From the NCBI RefSeq assembly GCF_015557435.1, contig NZ_JADNOH010000037.1, forward strand, positions 1 to 64,000: 64,000 nucleotides of DNA, written 5' to 3'. The DNA is from Collinsella aerofaciens (GTDB lineage: Bacteria; Actinomycetota; Coriobacteriia; Coriobacteriales; Coriobacteriaceae). The translations under genes were made by a program, and so were the position numbers. The notes below the pieces were generated by a model. That model saw only the letters and a program-made list of their open reading frames with translations. It did not search any database and was not told where the DNA came from. Positions 42,312-49,018 of this stretch are shown here, piece by piece. Position 1 is the first letter of the stretch. Each line of letters opens with the position of its first letter.

Positions 42312-43514
42312 GTGAACTCCGAGCAAAGGCGGGCGGCGCGCCGCAAGCGCCGCGAGGAGAAGCGCGCGCAGGCCAAGGCCGAGCGCGTCAAGGCGTGCAC
42401 CCTTGAGACGGTGGCCGACCTCAACAGCCTGTGCAAGGCATCGAAGCAGGCCGCGCGGGGCGTGATGTGGAAGTCGTCCACGCAGCGGTACATGAGAAGC
42501 TACCTGCGCAACGCCGTCCTGTCCCGCCGCGACCTTTTGGAGGGGCGCGACATATGCCGGGGCTTCATACGGTTCGACCTGTGGGAGCGCGGCAAGCTGC
42601 GCCATATCAGCGCCGTGCACTTCCCCGAGCGCGTGGTGCAGAAGTCCCTGGCACAAAACGCGCTCGTTCCCGCCATAGCCCCCACCCTCATAGCCGCCAA
42701 CTCCGCGAACATAAAGGGGCGCGGCACCGACTACGCCCTGAAACTGCTCAAGCGCCACCTGGCCGACAACTGGAGGAGGCACGGTGGCGATGGCTACATA
42801 CTGCTTGGCGACTTTTCCGACTACTTCGCCCGCATAGCGCACGGCCCCGTCAAGGAGCAGGTTGCCGCCGCGCTGCTCGACCCGCGCGTGATCGCCCTTG
42901 AGCACCGCCTGATTGACGCGCAGGGCGAGGTGGGCCTGGGGCTGGGCAGCGAGCCGAACCAGATATGCGCGGTGGCACACCCCAACCGCATCGACCACTA
43001 CGTGACCGAGATGCTGCGCCCCGAGGCGTACGGGCGGTACATGGACGACTTCTACCTCATACACGAGAGCAAGGAGTACCTGCAGGTGTGCCTGCTGCTG
43101 ATAGGGCGCAAGTGCGCCGAGCTGGGCATAGAGCTGAACCCGCGCAAGACCCGCGTGGTGAAGCTGTCGCGCGGCTTCACGTGGCTGAAGAAGCGCATCT
43201 TCTACACGGAGACGGGCCGCATAGTCGTGAAGCCGTGCCGAGACTCCATAACGCGGGAGCGCCGCAAGCTCAAGAAGATGGCCCGCATGGTCGCCGATGG
43301 CATCATGACCCCCGAGCAGGTGGAGCAGAGCTACCAGAGCTGGCGCGGAGGCATGAAGCGGCTGGACGCGCACCGCAGCGTGCGGGCCATGGACGCGCTG
43401 TACCGCAGCCTGTTCGGAAATCCCGCGGGGGGGGTTGCTCAATGCAATCCAAACCTGGAGGCGACACGGATGGGAACATGCCCCTACCCTAGCAACAGAA
43501 GGAGCGACCCATGA
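42312..43514 (+). CDS. DGR1 reverse transcriptase
   Basis: The 400-residue RT has the palm motif YMDDFY near 243-248, an acidic motif A region (ILLGDFSDYF, about 163-172) and GLGLGSEPNQ near 208-217, corresponding to the (I/L)GxxxSQ-like motif that separates DGR RTs from group II intron and retron RTs. No maturase, endonuclease or retron features are seen. GTG 42312 aligns with the ATG of the DGR2 RT; a GTG 9 bases upstream is possible. The C-terminus is ~30 residues longer than the DGR2 RT, after a run of eight G. Confidence 0.95.
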   Translation: MNSEQRRAARRKRREEKRAQAKAERVKACTLETVADLNSLCKASKQAARGVMWKSSTQRYMRSYLRNAVLSRRDLLEGRDICRGFIRFDLWERGKLRHISAVHFPERVVQKSLAQNALVPAIAPTLIAANSANIKGRGTDYALKLLKRHLADNWRRHGGDGYILLGDFSDYFARIAHGPVKEQVAAALLDPRVIALEHRLIDAQGEVGLGLGSEPNQICAVAHPNRIDHYVTEMLRPEAYGRYMDDFYLIHESKEYLQVCLLLIGRKCAELGIELNPRKTRVVKLSRGFTWLKKRIFYTETGRIVVKPCRDSITRERRKLKKMARMVADGIMTPEQVEQSYQSWRGGMKRLDAHRSVRAMDALYRSLFGNPAGGVAQCNPNLEATRMGTCPYPSNRRSDP

Positions 43515-43756
43515 CGGAACAGGAAATCGCCGGGGAGATCAACGGCTACAAACAGCAGCTTGAGCAGAGCGACTACAAGGTCATGAAGGCGGTGGAGCGC
43601 ATCTTCTCCGCATCGTCCATCACCGACCTGCTCTCGGCCATCGCCGCAGCTGCCAAGGAGGTGGCCGAGATCATCTCGCAGCGCCAGACGTGGCGCGACC
43701 GCATCAACGAGCTGGAAGCCATGGAGCCCGACCAGCCGGAAGCGCCGCAGGAGTAG
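43511..43756 (+). CDS. Small phage protein after the DGR, unknown
   Basis: The 81-residue acidic, helical protein (EIAGEINGYKQQLEQSDYKV) starts with ATGA overlap on the RT stop and AGAAGGAG upstream. A terminator follows. It has no recognised domain. Confidence 0.65.
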   Translation: MTEQEIAGEINGYKQQLEQSDYKVMKAVERIFSASSITDLLSAIAAAAKEVAEIISQRQTWRDRINELEAMEPDQPEAPQE

Positions 43757-43758
43757 CG

Positions 43759-43786
43759 AGCGCCCCTTCGGGGGCGCTTTTCTTTT
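43759..43786 (+). terminator. Terminator before the lysis module
   Basis: Perfect 8-bp arms agcgcccc and ggggcgct with a ttcg loop, followed by tttctttt. A GGCGACAC element begins right after it. Confidence 0.85.
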
Positions 43787-43812
43787 GCCCGGCGACACCT
43801 CGCGGACAATCG
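43785..43812 (+). promoter_or_regulatory. Repeated promoter-like element 4 (before lysis genes)
   Basis: TTGCCC, GGCGACACCTCG and CAATCG at 16-base spacing. The element is nearly identical to the one at 28080 over the first 20 bases and again follows a terminator, so it probably starts the lysis transcript. Confidence 0.45.
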
Positions 43813-43842
43813 CGGCAGCGATTCGAGGAGGTGAGAAAACGA

Positions 43843-44256
43843 ATGACCGACGTGCTGGAAATCTTCGCGCCGTACGGCCCCGGGTCGCTTTTCGGCGCGC
43901 TGCTCGTCCTAGTGGTCCTGTACTTCGGCAAGCAGTTCCTCGAAGAGTTCAAGGCCCAGAACGAGCGCAAGGCGAACATCGACCTCAAGCGCGAAGAGCG
44001 AAAGCAGGACGAGGTGAACGAGCGGGCGCAGCGCGACCGCGAGCGCAGCCAGATGGAGGGCCGCATCGCCGCGCAGATGGAGCGCAGCAACGCGCTGATG
44101 GAGGCTATGAAGGCGCTCATGGAGTCCGTCGTGACCTCCAACGAGGTGCTGCACGCCGACCTGGCGAACAGCCAGGCGCGCAGCCAGGGCATGGCGGCGA
44201 AGGTCGACCACATCGCCGACCGCGTTGACCTGCTCTACAAGGAATCGGCTCGATAG
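43843..44256 (+). CDS. Membrane-anchored coiled-coil protein of the lysis region
   Basis: The 137-residue protein has one N-terminal transmembrane helix (LFGALLVLVVLYFG) followed by a strongly charged coiled coil (ERKANIDLKREERKQDEVNE). Prophage 2 has a clear homolog at 48050-48496 with the same QRDRERSxMEGRIAAQMERSN core. It may act in lysis or as a membrane spacer; the family role is not established. Confidence 0.75.
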   Translation: MTDVLEIFAPYGPGSLFGALLVLVVLYFGKQFLEEFKAQNERKANIDLKREERKQDEVNERAQRDRERSQMEGRIAAQMERSNALMEAMKALMESVVTSNEVLHADLANSQARSQGMAAKVDHIADRVDLLYKESAR

Positions 44257-44269
44257 AAAGGAATCCGAA

Positions 44270-44575
44270 ATGACAGAAATGCAAGCAATCGCAGCCATCG
44301 TGCTGTCTTTCGCCGTGCCGTTCGCGGTGCAGCTGATCAAGACCGAGGCCATGACCGGCAAGGCCGCGCGCATCCTGGCGCTGGGCTGCTCGCTCCTGGC
44401 GGGCGTCGTGACCGGCTTCGTGGGCGGCGTGCCCGCAGACCCGGGCGCATGGGTCACGTGCGCCTTCGCCGTGGTAGGCGGCGTGCAGGCGGCCTACACG
44501 CTGTTCAAGAGCGTCGGCATCACGTCCAAGTGGCTCGATGCCCTGCTGGGCGTGACCGTAGGCGGGAAGGAGTAG
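44270..44575 (+). CDS. Holin
   Basis: The 101-residue protein has two or three hydrophobic helices (AIAAIVLSFAVPFAVQLI, LALGCSLLAGVVTGFVGG, CAFAVVGGVQAAYTLF) and a short charged tail, directly before the endolysin. It fits a class II-type holin that opens the membrane at lysis. GAAAGGAA precedes the ATG. Confidence 0.82.
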   Translation: MTEMQAIAAIVLSFAVPFAVQLIKTEAMTGKAARILALGCSLLAGVVTGFVGGVPADPGAWVTCAFAVVGGVQAAYTLFKSVGITSKWLDALLGVTVGGKE

Positions 44576-44578
44576 GCA

Positions 44579-45391
44579 ATGGCTAAACTGTTCATCATCT
44601 GCGGCCACGGCGCTGGCGACCCCGGCTGCTGCGCAGGCGGCTGCACCGAGGCCGAGCGCGTTCGCGCCCTGGGCCAGCGAATCAAGGAACTGGGCGGTTC
44701 CGAGGTCGAGCTGGGCGATACGTCCCGCAACTGGTACGCCGACGGCGGGCTTAACCGCCTGAGCACCGACGCGCCAGTGGTGGAGCTGCACATGGACGCC
44801 AGCGGCATCGCCACGGCCCACGGCGCGCACGTCATCATCAAGGAGGGCTTTGAGCCTGACGAGTACGACAATGCGCTGGCCGACAAGCTGGCGGCGTTCA
44901 TGCCCGGGCGCTCCGAGAAGCTGGTGCGCCGTTCCGACCTCGCGAACCCGAACCGAGCCGCCGCGCGCGGCATCAACTACCGCCTGTGCGAGAACGGCTT
45001 CATCGACAACGACGGCGACCGCGAGAAGTTCAACGGCAACCTGGACGAGCTGGCGCGCATCTACCTGGAATGCTTCGGCATCACTGCTGGAAGCGCCCCA
45101 GCAGCCGTCCCGCAGCCGCAGCCTGCGCAGCAGGAAACGACCGAGAACTTCGGCGGCACCTACCGCTGCACTGTGGACTACCTGCGCGTGCGCGACGCCC
45201 CCGGCCTGGGCGGCACCGAGGTGGCGCACTATTCCAGCGGCGAGACCGTGACGCTGGATAACTGGTACAAGATCGCCGACGGCTACGTGTGGGGCCGATA
45301 CACGGGCTACAGCGGCGCAACGCGCTACATCGCCGTAGGCAAGGCCACGGGCAAGCCAGAGGCCGACGACTATCTGGTGAAGGTGGGATAG
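44579..45391 (+). CDS. Endolysin: N-acetylmuramoyl-L-alanine amidase with SH3b domain
   Basis: The 270-residue lysin has an Amidase_3 catalytic domain (1-165): HGAGDPG at 9-15 with zinc ligand His9, Glu in TEAERV near 25, and ELHMDAS near residue 70. A Pro/Gln linker and a C-terminal SH3b wall-binding domain (170-262; TVDYLRVRDAPGLGG...VWGRYTGYSGATRYIAVG) follow. It cleaves the bond between stem peptide and glycan. It follows the holin by 3 bases. Confidence 0.92.
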   Translation: MAKLFIICGHGAGDPGCCAGGCTEAERVRALGQRIKELGGSEVELGDTSRNWYADGGLNRLSTDAPVVELHMDASGIATAHGAHVIIKEGFEPDEYDNALADKLAAFMPGRSEKLVRRSDLANPNRAAARGINYRLCENGFIDNDGDREKFNGNLDELARIYLECFGITAGSAPAAVPQPQPAQQETTENFGGTYRCTVDYLRVRDAPGLGGTEVAHYSSGETVTLDNWYKIADGYVWGRYTGYSGATRYIAVGKATGKPEADDYLVKVG

Positions 45392-45394
45392 GCC

Positions 45395-45706
45395 ATGCCG
45401 TACCCGAGCCCCGCAGACGAGGAGCGCAACGGCGGGTGCGGCCCCATCCTCGCGGCGGTCGTCCTGCTGTTCATCGTCCTGGCCGCCGCCAGCTGCGCGT
45501 CGCAGGCCATGGGAGCGCAAGACGTGACCGTGAGGCAAGCCCGCACGGACGGCCCCATATACGACCTGCCCGAGGGCATCGGCCAGGAAATCGTGTGCGA
45601 CGAGCACAACCGCGAGTACCTGCTGCTTACCACCGAGCAGGGCGGCGTGTTCCTCATGCCGTACATGGACGAGGACGGCGAGCAGGAGATCATGCCGCAG
45701 GCCTAG
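45395..45706 (+). CDS. Small lipoprotein-like / membrane-anchored lysis-end protein
   Basis: The 103-residue protein has a hydrophobic segment AAVVLLFIVLAAASC ending in a lipobox-like LAAASC, then a polar domain (EYLLLTTEQGGVFLMPYMDEDG) resembling DUF6440-type proteins. It is the last gene of prophage 1 and could act in lysis or as a lysogenic surface protein (inference). Confidence 0.65.
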   Translation: MPYPSPADEERNGGCGPILAAVVLLFIVLAAASCASQAMGAQDVTVRQARTDGPIYDLPEGIGQEIVCDEHNREYLLLTTEQGGVFLMPYMDEDGEQEIMPQA

Positions 45707-45711
45707 AACGC

Positions 45712-45743
45712 AAAGAAGCCGCCCCGTATGGAGCGGCTTCTTT
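45712..45743. terminator. Bidirectional terminator at the right end of prophage 1
   Basis: Perfect 11-bp arms aaagaagccgc and gcggcttcttt around a 10-nt loop. It ends the lysis transcript on the + strand. Read on the - strand it lies directly after the stop codon (45744) that would end the integrase in the excised phage, so it would also be the native int terminator. Confidence 0.8.
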
Positions 45744-45805
45744 CTATCTGACGAGCAATACGAACGCCCGCCTAACGACGAACACGCGTATGTGTTCGCC
45801 TACTG

Positions 45806-45821
45806 AACAGTTGGTGGAGCT
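45806..45821. other. Inferred attR of prophage 1 (core ttggtggagct)
   Basis: The core at 45811-45821 matches 10581-10591. On the - strand it reads Ser-Ser-Thr-Asn in the same frame as in the integrase, then CSVGEHIRVFVV and on to the stop at 45744. Confidence 0.7.
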
Positions 45822-45848
45822 TATGAGAAAAACGGCGAACTCCACCAA
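45811..45848. repeat. Inverted att-like arms ttggtggag / ctccaccaa
   Basis: Nine-base perfect arms at 45811-45819 and 45840-45848 with 20 bases between them: 38 bp in all, the size and symmetry of a serine-recombinase attachment site. The right arm may mark the left end of prophage 2. Confidence 0.5.
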
Positions 45849-46001
45849 TACCGCCACCCGCGCGGCTATCCAACTCGATACTTGCATTGTAAGGGTATCG
45901 AAAAACTGGTTTGTTGTCGTTGGAACGTGCCAGAAATAGCCATTTCTGGTGTTTGCAAAACACCAGATGGGCGGCTTGCTGTAAGCCCGTATAACGGCAT
46001 A

Positions 46002-46034
46002 AAGCGGGGCACCCCTTGTCAGGGTACCCCGCTT
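46002..46034 (-). terminator. Terminator after the prophage 2 lysin
   Basis: aagcgggg...ccccgctt with an inner paired segment and one internal mismatch lies 6 bases past the lysin stop on the - strand. A short T-rich stretch (cgctttatg) follows. Confidence 0.6.
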
Positions 46035-46039
46035 GAACA

Positions 46040-47104
46040 CTAATAAGAAAGCTTCTGGCCGGGGTAGATCGTATAAGGTGCCCCAATGCCGTTCTTGCTT
46101 GCGATGGTGTGCCAGTCGATGCCGAGCGAAGCGCCAATCTCGCTGAGCGTGTCGCCGCTCTTGACGGTGTAGACGCGCGCAGAGCCAACGCCCGCCCTCT
46201 GGTTGACGATTGCCTGAACCTCTTTGAAGCGGTCGCCCAGAACGTCGCTGCGCGTCGGCACAACGCCGAACATTCCGCGCTCCACATCGTCTGCGAGCTG
46301 AGAAGCGGAAGCGCCGTCAATGTAGTTGATGAGGTCTTGCACCTCTTGGTAACGGTCGCCGAGCTTTTCGCGGCGCTCATCATCAACGCCATACTCGCCG
46401 CGCATGACCGCCGCTGCAAGGTCAAGCGTCGTGCCCTCCGGCGAAGGCTCGGCGACCTCTGCGGGCGGAACGTCGGGAGCTGCCGCGCCGGACGGGTTGG
46501 CGAACTTGCCCCACGCTTCGCGCGTCATATAGGCGATATCGAGATCAAGCGGCGCGTTGAAGCCATCGAGACGGCCATTCGAAGTGTATTGGTGGATTGC
46601 GCAGCTACCCCAAGCGCCGAAGCCGCCATCGGGAAGCCACGGCGAAGATTGGTAGCCGGTGCGGTTGTTGTTGGCGTACTGCGCAACCCATAGCGCGTGA
46701 TTCGGTGCAATCTTCGACCAATCTTCTTCGGTGCAAACGCTACGGCTCATGTAGACGATGCAGCGAACGCCGGTCTGATCGTAGACGTAATCGAGGAACT
46801 GCTTTGCCTTGTCGGTTCCGATGCGCCCGTACATCTCATAATCGAGAACGGGAATACCGTTGCCGAAGTAGTTACGGCAGCTTGCGACGAAATGCTTAGC
46901 CTGAGCGATGGGGTCTTCTCCGTTCATGAAGTGATAGAAGCCCCAGAGCTTGCCGAGCTTGATAGCCTGCTGAATCCACGGGTCGCAGGTGTTGTGAACG
47001 ATAGTGGTTCCCTCGGTCGCCTTGCAGATAACGAAATCGCAAGGCACCTGCGCGAGGTCAAGCCCGCGCTGGTAGTTGGAAATGTCAATGCCGTTGAGTG
47101 CCAT
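46040..47104 (-). CDS. Endolysin: GH25 muramidase with two Cpl-7 repeats and LysM
   Basis: The 354-residue lysin has an N-terminal GH25 lysozyme domain (1-200): GIDISNYQRGLDL at the start and catalytic acids in VLDYEMY (Asp88, Glu90). Two Cpl-7-type wall-binding repeats follow (about 222-255 and 265-300; pattern LA..V..GxxG...R...LGDRY.EVQ.xIN), then a LysM domain (about 310-354; YTVKSGDTLSEIG). It cuts the glycan strand, a different bond from the prophage 1 amidase. GGGGGCTTCT-type ribosome site upstream. Confidence 0.93.
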   Translation of the reverse strand: MALNGIDISNYQRGLDLAQVPCDFVICKATEGTTIVHNTCDPWIQQAIKLGKLWGFYHFMNGEDPIAQAKHFVASCRNYFGNGIPVLDYEMYGRIGTDKAKQFLDYVYDQTGVRCIVYMSRSVCTEEDWSKIAPNHALWVAQYANNNRTGYQSSPWLPDGGFGAWGSCAIHQYTSNGRLDGFNAPLDLDIAYMTREAWGKFANPSGAAAPDVPPAEVAEPSPEGTTLDLAAAVMRGEYGVDDERREKLGDRYQEVQDLINYIDGASASQLADDVERGMFGVVPTRSDVLGDRFKEVQAIVNQRAGVGSARVYTVKSGDTLSEIGASLGIDWHTIASKNGIGAPYTIYPGQKLSY

Positions 47105-47795
47105 AGAAGCCCCCTCTGATGCAGTAGAAGTAATGAAAATCGACCTTCTCTAGCTCTTCGAGCGTGAAGGCGCGCGCCGAGTTCCCGGCGCTCGCCGGGT
47201 CGCGTATCCAGTAGCCGTCATCGTCGGCGCGCCAGATCAGCACGACGTGCCCGCCGTAGTCCCTATCGCCTAGCGTTCCGCTCATGCCAGCGAAGGCAAG
47301 CCATCCGTCAGACACGTTCTGAAGGACGGGCGCGAGATCGTAAGAAATCGGCGTGCTCTCAATGCCGTATTCCGGGTAATGCTCGGCAATCCACGCGCAG
47401 AACTTGCCGGGGTCGTTCACGCCATCGGTAAGGCAGGCGTCGCCCACGAACGATGCGAGCGTGAGCGGCGTAATGTCCTGAAGCGTCATGTATTTGATAG
47501 CCATAGCGGCGCACGTAAGGCCGCAGCCGTAGTCGCCGATGGTGCCGCCCGCATAGGGTATGTAGTCCCATTGCGGGTCTGTCTGAAGCCATAGCGGCAT
47601 GCTGTTACCCTCGGCAATCGGCCTATCGACAACGATTGCTAGGCGGTCTTCCTCAGCCGCCGCGTATCCCTCTTCGCGCGCTTCAGCGAGCGCGCCCGCG
47701 TCGCTCTCGATATGGCCGACGATGAGCCAGCCGCAGAAGAGCATTGACGCGAGCGCGCCGGAAAGCACGAGGGCGACAGCCTTTAGCCTACTCAT
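47085..47795 (-). CDS. Membrane-anchored C39-like (papain-fold) cysteine peptidase
   Basis: The 236-residue protein has an N-terminal transmembrane helix (about 7-27) and a C39-like peptidase domain: GDYGCGLTCAAMA (Cys91) and GGHVVLIW carrying the His, then DPASAG with the third residue. It overlaps the lysin gene by 20 bases. Papain-fold enzymes here may cut wall peptides or a bacteriocin-like leader; either is unproven. It is an unusual member of a phage lysis cassette. Confidence 0.75.
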   Translation of the reverse strand: MSRLKAVALVLSGALASMLFCGWLIVGHIESDAGALAEAREEGYAAAEEDRLAIVVDRPIAEGNSMPLWLQTDPQWDYIPYAGGTIGDYGCGLTCAAMAIKYMTLQDITPLTLASFVGDACLTDGVNDPGKFCAWIAEHYPEYGIESTPISYDLAPVLQNVSDGWLAFAGMSGTLGDRDYGGHVVLIWRADDDGYWIRDPASAGNSARAFTLEELEKVDFHYFYCIRGGFYGTQRH

Positions 47796-48048
47796 CGCGC
47801 TTCGGCTCGGTGTATGTGAGCGCTTGCGCGGAATCGCCCACGCCAGCCGTGGTCGGGTCAGTCACGATGCCCAGAATCGCGAGCACGGCGAAAAGCGCGT
47901 TGATGATCGCTGCCAACTGCTCGTTCAGAACGCCGAAGTCCCACTGATAGCCGAACGGCGCGGCGACAACCTGCACGAGCAGCAGAACAGCGGGAATGAG
48001 GGTCAGCCAAAACGTCTTGTTCTTAATTCGTGCGGTGAAGTTAATCAT
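47788..48048 (-). CDS. Holin (phage holin 1-like)
   Basis: The 86-residue protein begins MINFTARIKNKTFWLTLIPA, a well-known holin N-terminus in Firmicutes and Actinobacteria phages. It has two hydrophobic segments (FWLTLIPAVLLLVQVVA and INALFAVLAILGIV) and a polar tail. AAGGAG lies 8 bases before this start, so an upstream in-frame ATG is rejected. Confidence 0.88.
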   Translation of the reverse strand: MINFTARIKNKTFWLTLIPAVLLLVQVVAAPFGYQWDFGVLNEQLAAIINALFAVLAILGIVTDPTTAGVGDSAQALTYTEPKRDE

Positions 48049-48049
48049 T

Positions 48050-48496
48050 TCAGTTCTCCTTTTCATAGATGAGGTCTACGCGGTCGTAGATGTGATCGAC
48101 TTTGTTTGCCATGTCGTGCGAGTGCTCGCGCGATTCCCTGATTTCGTCGTGCAGCGCTTCAGTGGAAGCCCTGAGAGATTCCATAGCGGCTTGCAGCCCT
48201 TCCGAAATGTTGTTGCTTCGCTCCATCTGCGCAGCGATACGGCCTTCCATCTCCGAGCGCTCGCGGTCGCGCTGCGCGCGCTCGTTGAGTTCGTCGCGCT
48301 TGCGCTCTTCGCGCTTCAGCTCTAGCTCTGACTGTCGCGCCGCGTTTCGCTCTTCAAGCTCCGCCTTGCGCTCGTTGTTGCGCTGGTACTCGTTAAGCAG
48401 CTGCTTTGCGAGGATTCCGAAGCCGATAGCGATAAGGAACGCGAAGAACCATTCGGCACCGAACGCCGCTGCATGGTCTAAAACGCTCTCCGCCAC
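48050..48496 (-). CDS. Membrane-anchored coiled-coil protein of the lysis region
   Basis: The 148-residue protein has one transmembrane helix (WFFAFLIAIGFGILA) and a long charged coiled coil with QRDRERSEMEGRIAAQMERSN. It is homologous to 43843-44256 of prophage 1, and like it precedes the holin gene. Function unknown. Confidence 0.75.
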   Translation of the reverse strand: MAESVLDHAAAFGAEWFFAFLIAIGFGILAKQLLNEYQRNNERKAELEERNAARQSELELKREERKRDELNERAQRDRERSEMEGRIAAQMERSNNISEGLQAAMESLRASTEALHDEIRESREHSHDMANKVDHIYDRVDLIYEKEN

Positions 48497-48497
48497 G

Positions 48498-48944
48498 TCA
48501 GCCCTCCGTCACCTCTCGCCAGACGGTTTCGGTGCCGACAGCCCCCGGCTCCCATACGTTGTTGGCAACGAGGGATTCCCAGACCTTGCCGTTGTGCTTC
48601 ACGCGGGCACCGAGCGGGTAGGGATTCGTAGAATCGGGCTGCACCCATTCGGGCACTTCCTCTGTCGGCGTGTCGGGCGTTCCGGCTTCAAGCACCTTCG
48701 CCCAAAGGCTCGGCGCTGCCGTGGGCGACCAATCGGGCTGCGAAGTGTGAGCCTGAAGGCACGTGTAAAGCACGCCCTCGAAGCGCACGCGCTCGCCCTC
48801 GGCGTAGGCGTGGCCGTCTCCGTCCCACTCTGCGAAAAGCGCAGGGCACTTCGCCGCCACGTCGCTAGAGAGCGACGGCGCTTGACCGTCGAAAATGGCG
48901 ATGATCGCGCGAAGCTTGCCCTCTTCCTCTTCGGTGAATGTCAT
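48498..48944 (-). CDS. Carbohydrate-binding phage protein (chitin-binding type 3-like)
   Basis: The 148-residue protein has two modules with Trp/Tyr signatures of ChtBD3-like domains: GVLYTCLQAHTSQPDWSPTA...LWAKV and GKVWESLVANNVWEPGAVG...WREV. These bind polysaccharide in many tail and lysis proteins. aaagggga precedes the ATG at 48944. Confidence 0.78.
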   Translation of the reverse strand: MTFTEEEEGKLRAIIAIFDGQAPSLSSDVAAKCPALFAEWDGDGHAYAEGERVRFEGVLYTCLQAHTSQPDWSPTAAPSLWAKVLEAGTPDTPTEEVPEWVQPDSTNPYPLGARVKHNGKVWESLVANNVWEPGAVGTETVWREVTEG

Positions 48945-48964
48945 GTGTTCCCCTTTCTCTCGCA

Positions 48965-48994
48965 ACAAAAAAGCCCCCGCTAATGCGAGGGCTT
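48965..48994 (-). terminator. Terminator after the DGR2 reverse transcriptase
   Basis: On the - strand aagccctcgc/gcgggggctt with a 4-nt loop and one mismatch is followed by six T. It separates the DGR2 RT (ends 49019) from the lysis genes. Confidence 0.8.
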
Positions 48995-49018
48995 CGATAC
49001 CTTGCCATGTCGGCTTCC

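Larger units (their letters stand above)
10581..45821 (+). mobile_element. Prophage 1: complete siphovirus with a DGR
   Basis: All modules are present in order: integrase/repressor, early recombination and replication, TerS/TerL, head, tail, baseplate, DGR and lysis. The limits are the inferred att cores. It is strongly GC-rich throughout. No inactivating break is seen in a structural gene; only one early gene shows a frameshift, at a G-run. Confidence 0.85.
45744..46039. other. Junction between the two prophages, no independent gene
   Basis: About 300 bases contain the inferred attR, an inverted copy of the att core (45840-45848), several small hairpins (ccagaaat/atttctgg and ggtgtt/aacacc near 45930-45965) and the lysin terminator. 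The - strand frame 45744-45821 is the displaced 3' end of the prophage 1 integrase. The exact left end of prophage 2 and any host remnant cannot be resolved. Confidence 0.55.

Noticed and set aside
42312-43514. Reverse transcriptases as retron or group II intron parts
   Set aside because: Adjacent TR/VR pairs with adenine-only changes, avd genes and the GLGLGSEPNQ motif identify DGR RTs. No maturase, HNH domain or retron msr/msd is present.
45744-46040. 98-residue - strand frame as an independent gene
   Set aside because: No ribosome-binding site, poor composition, and its distal 26 residues are explained as the displaced end of the prophage 1 integrase.
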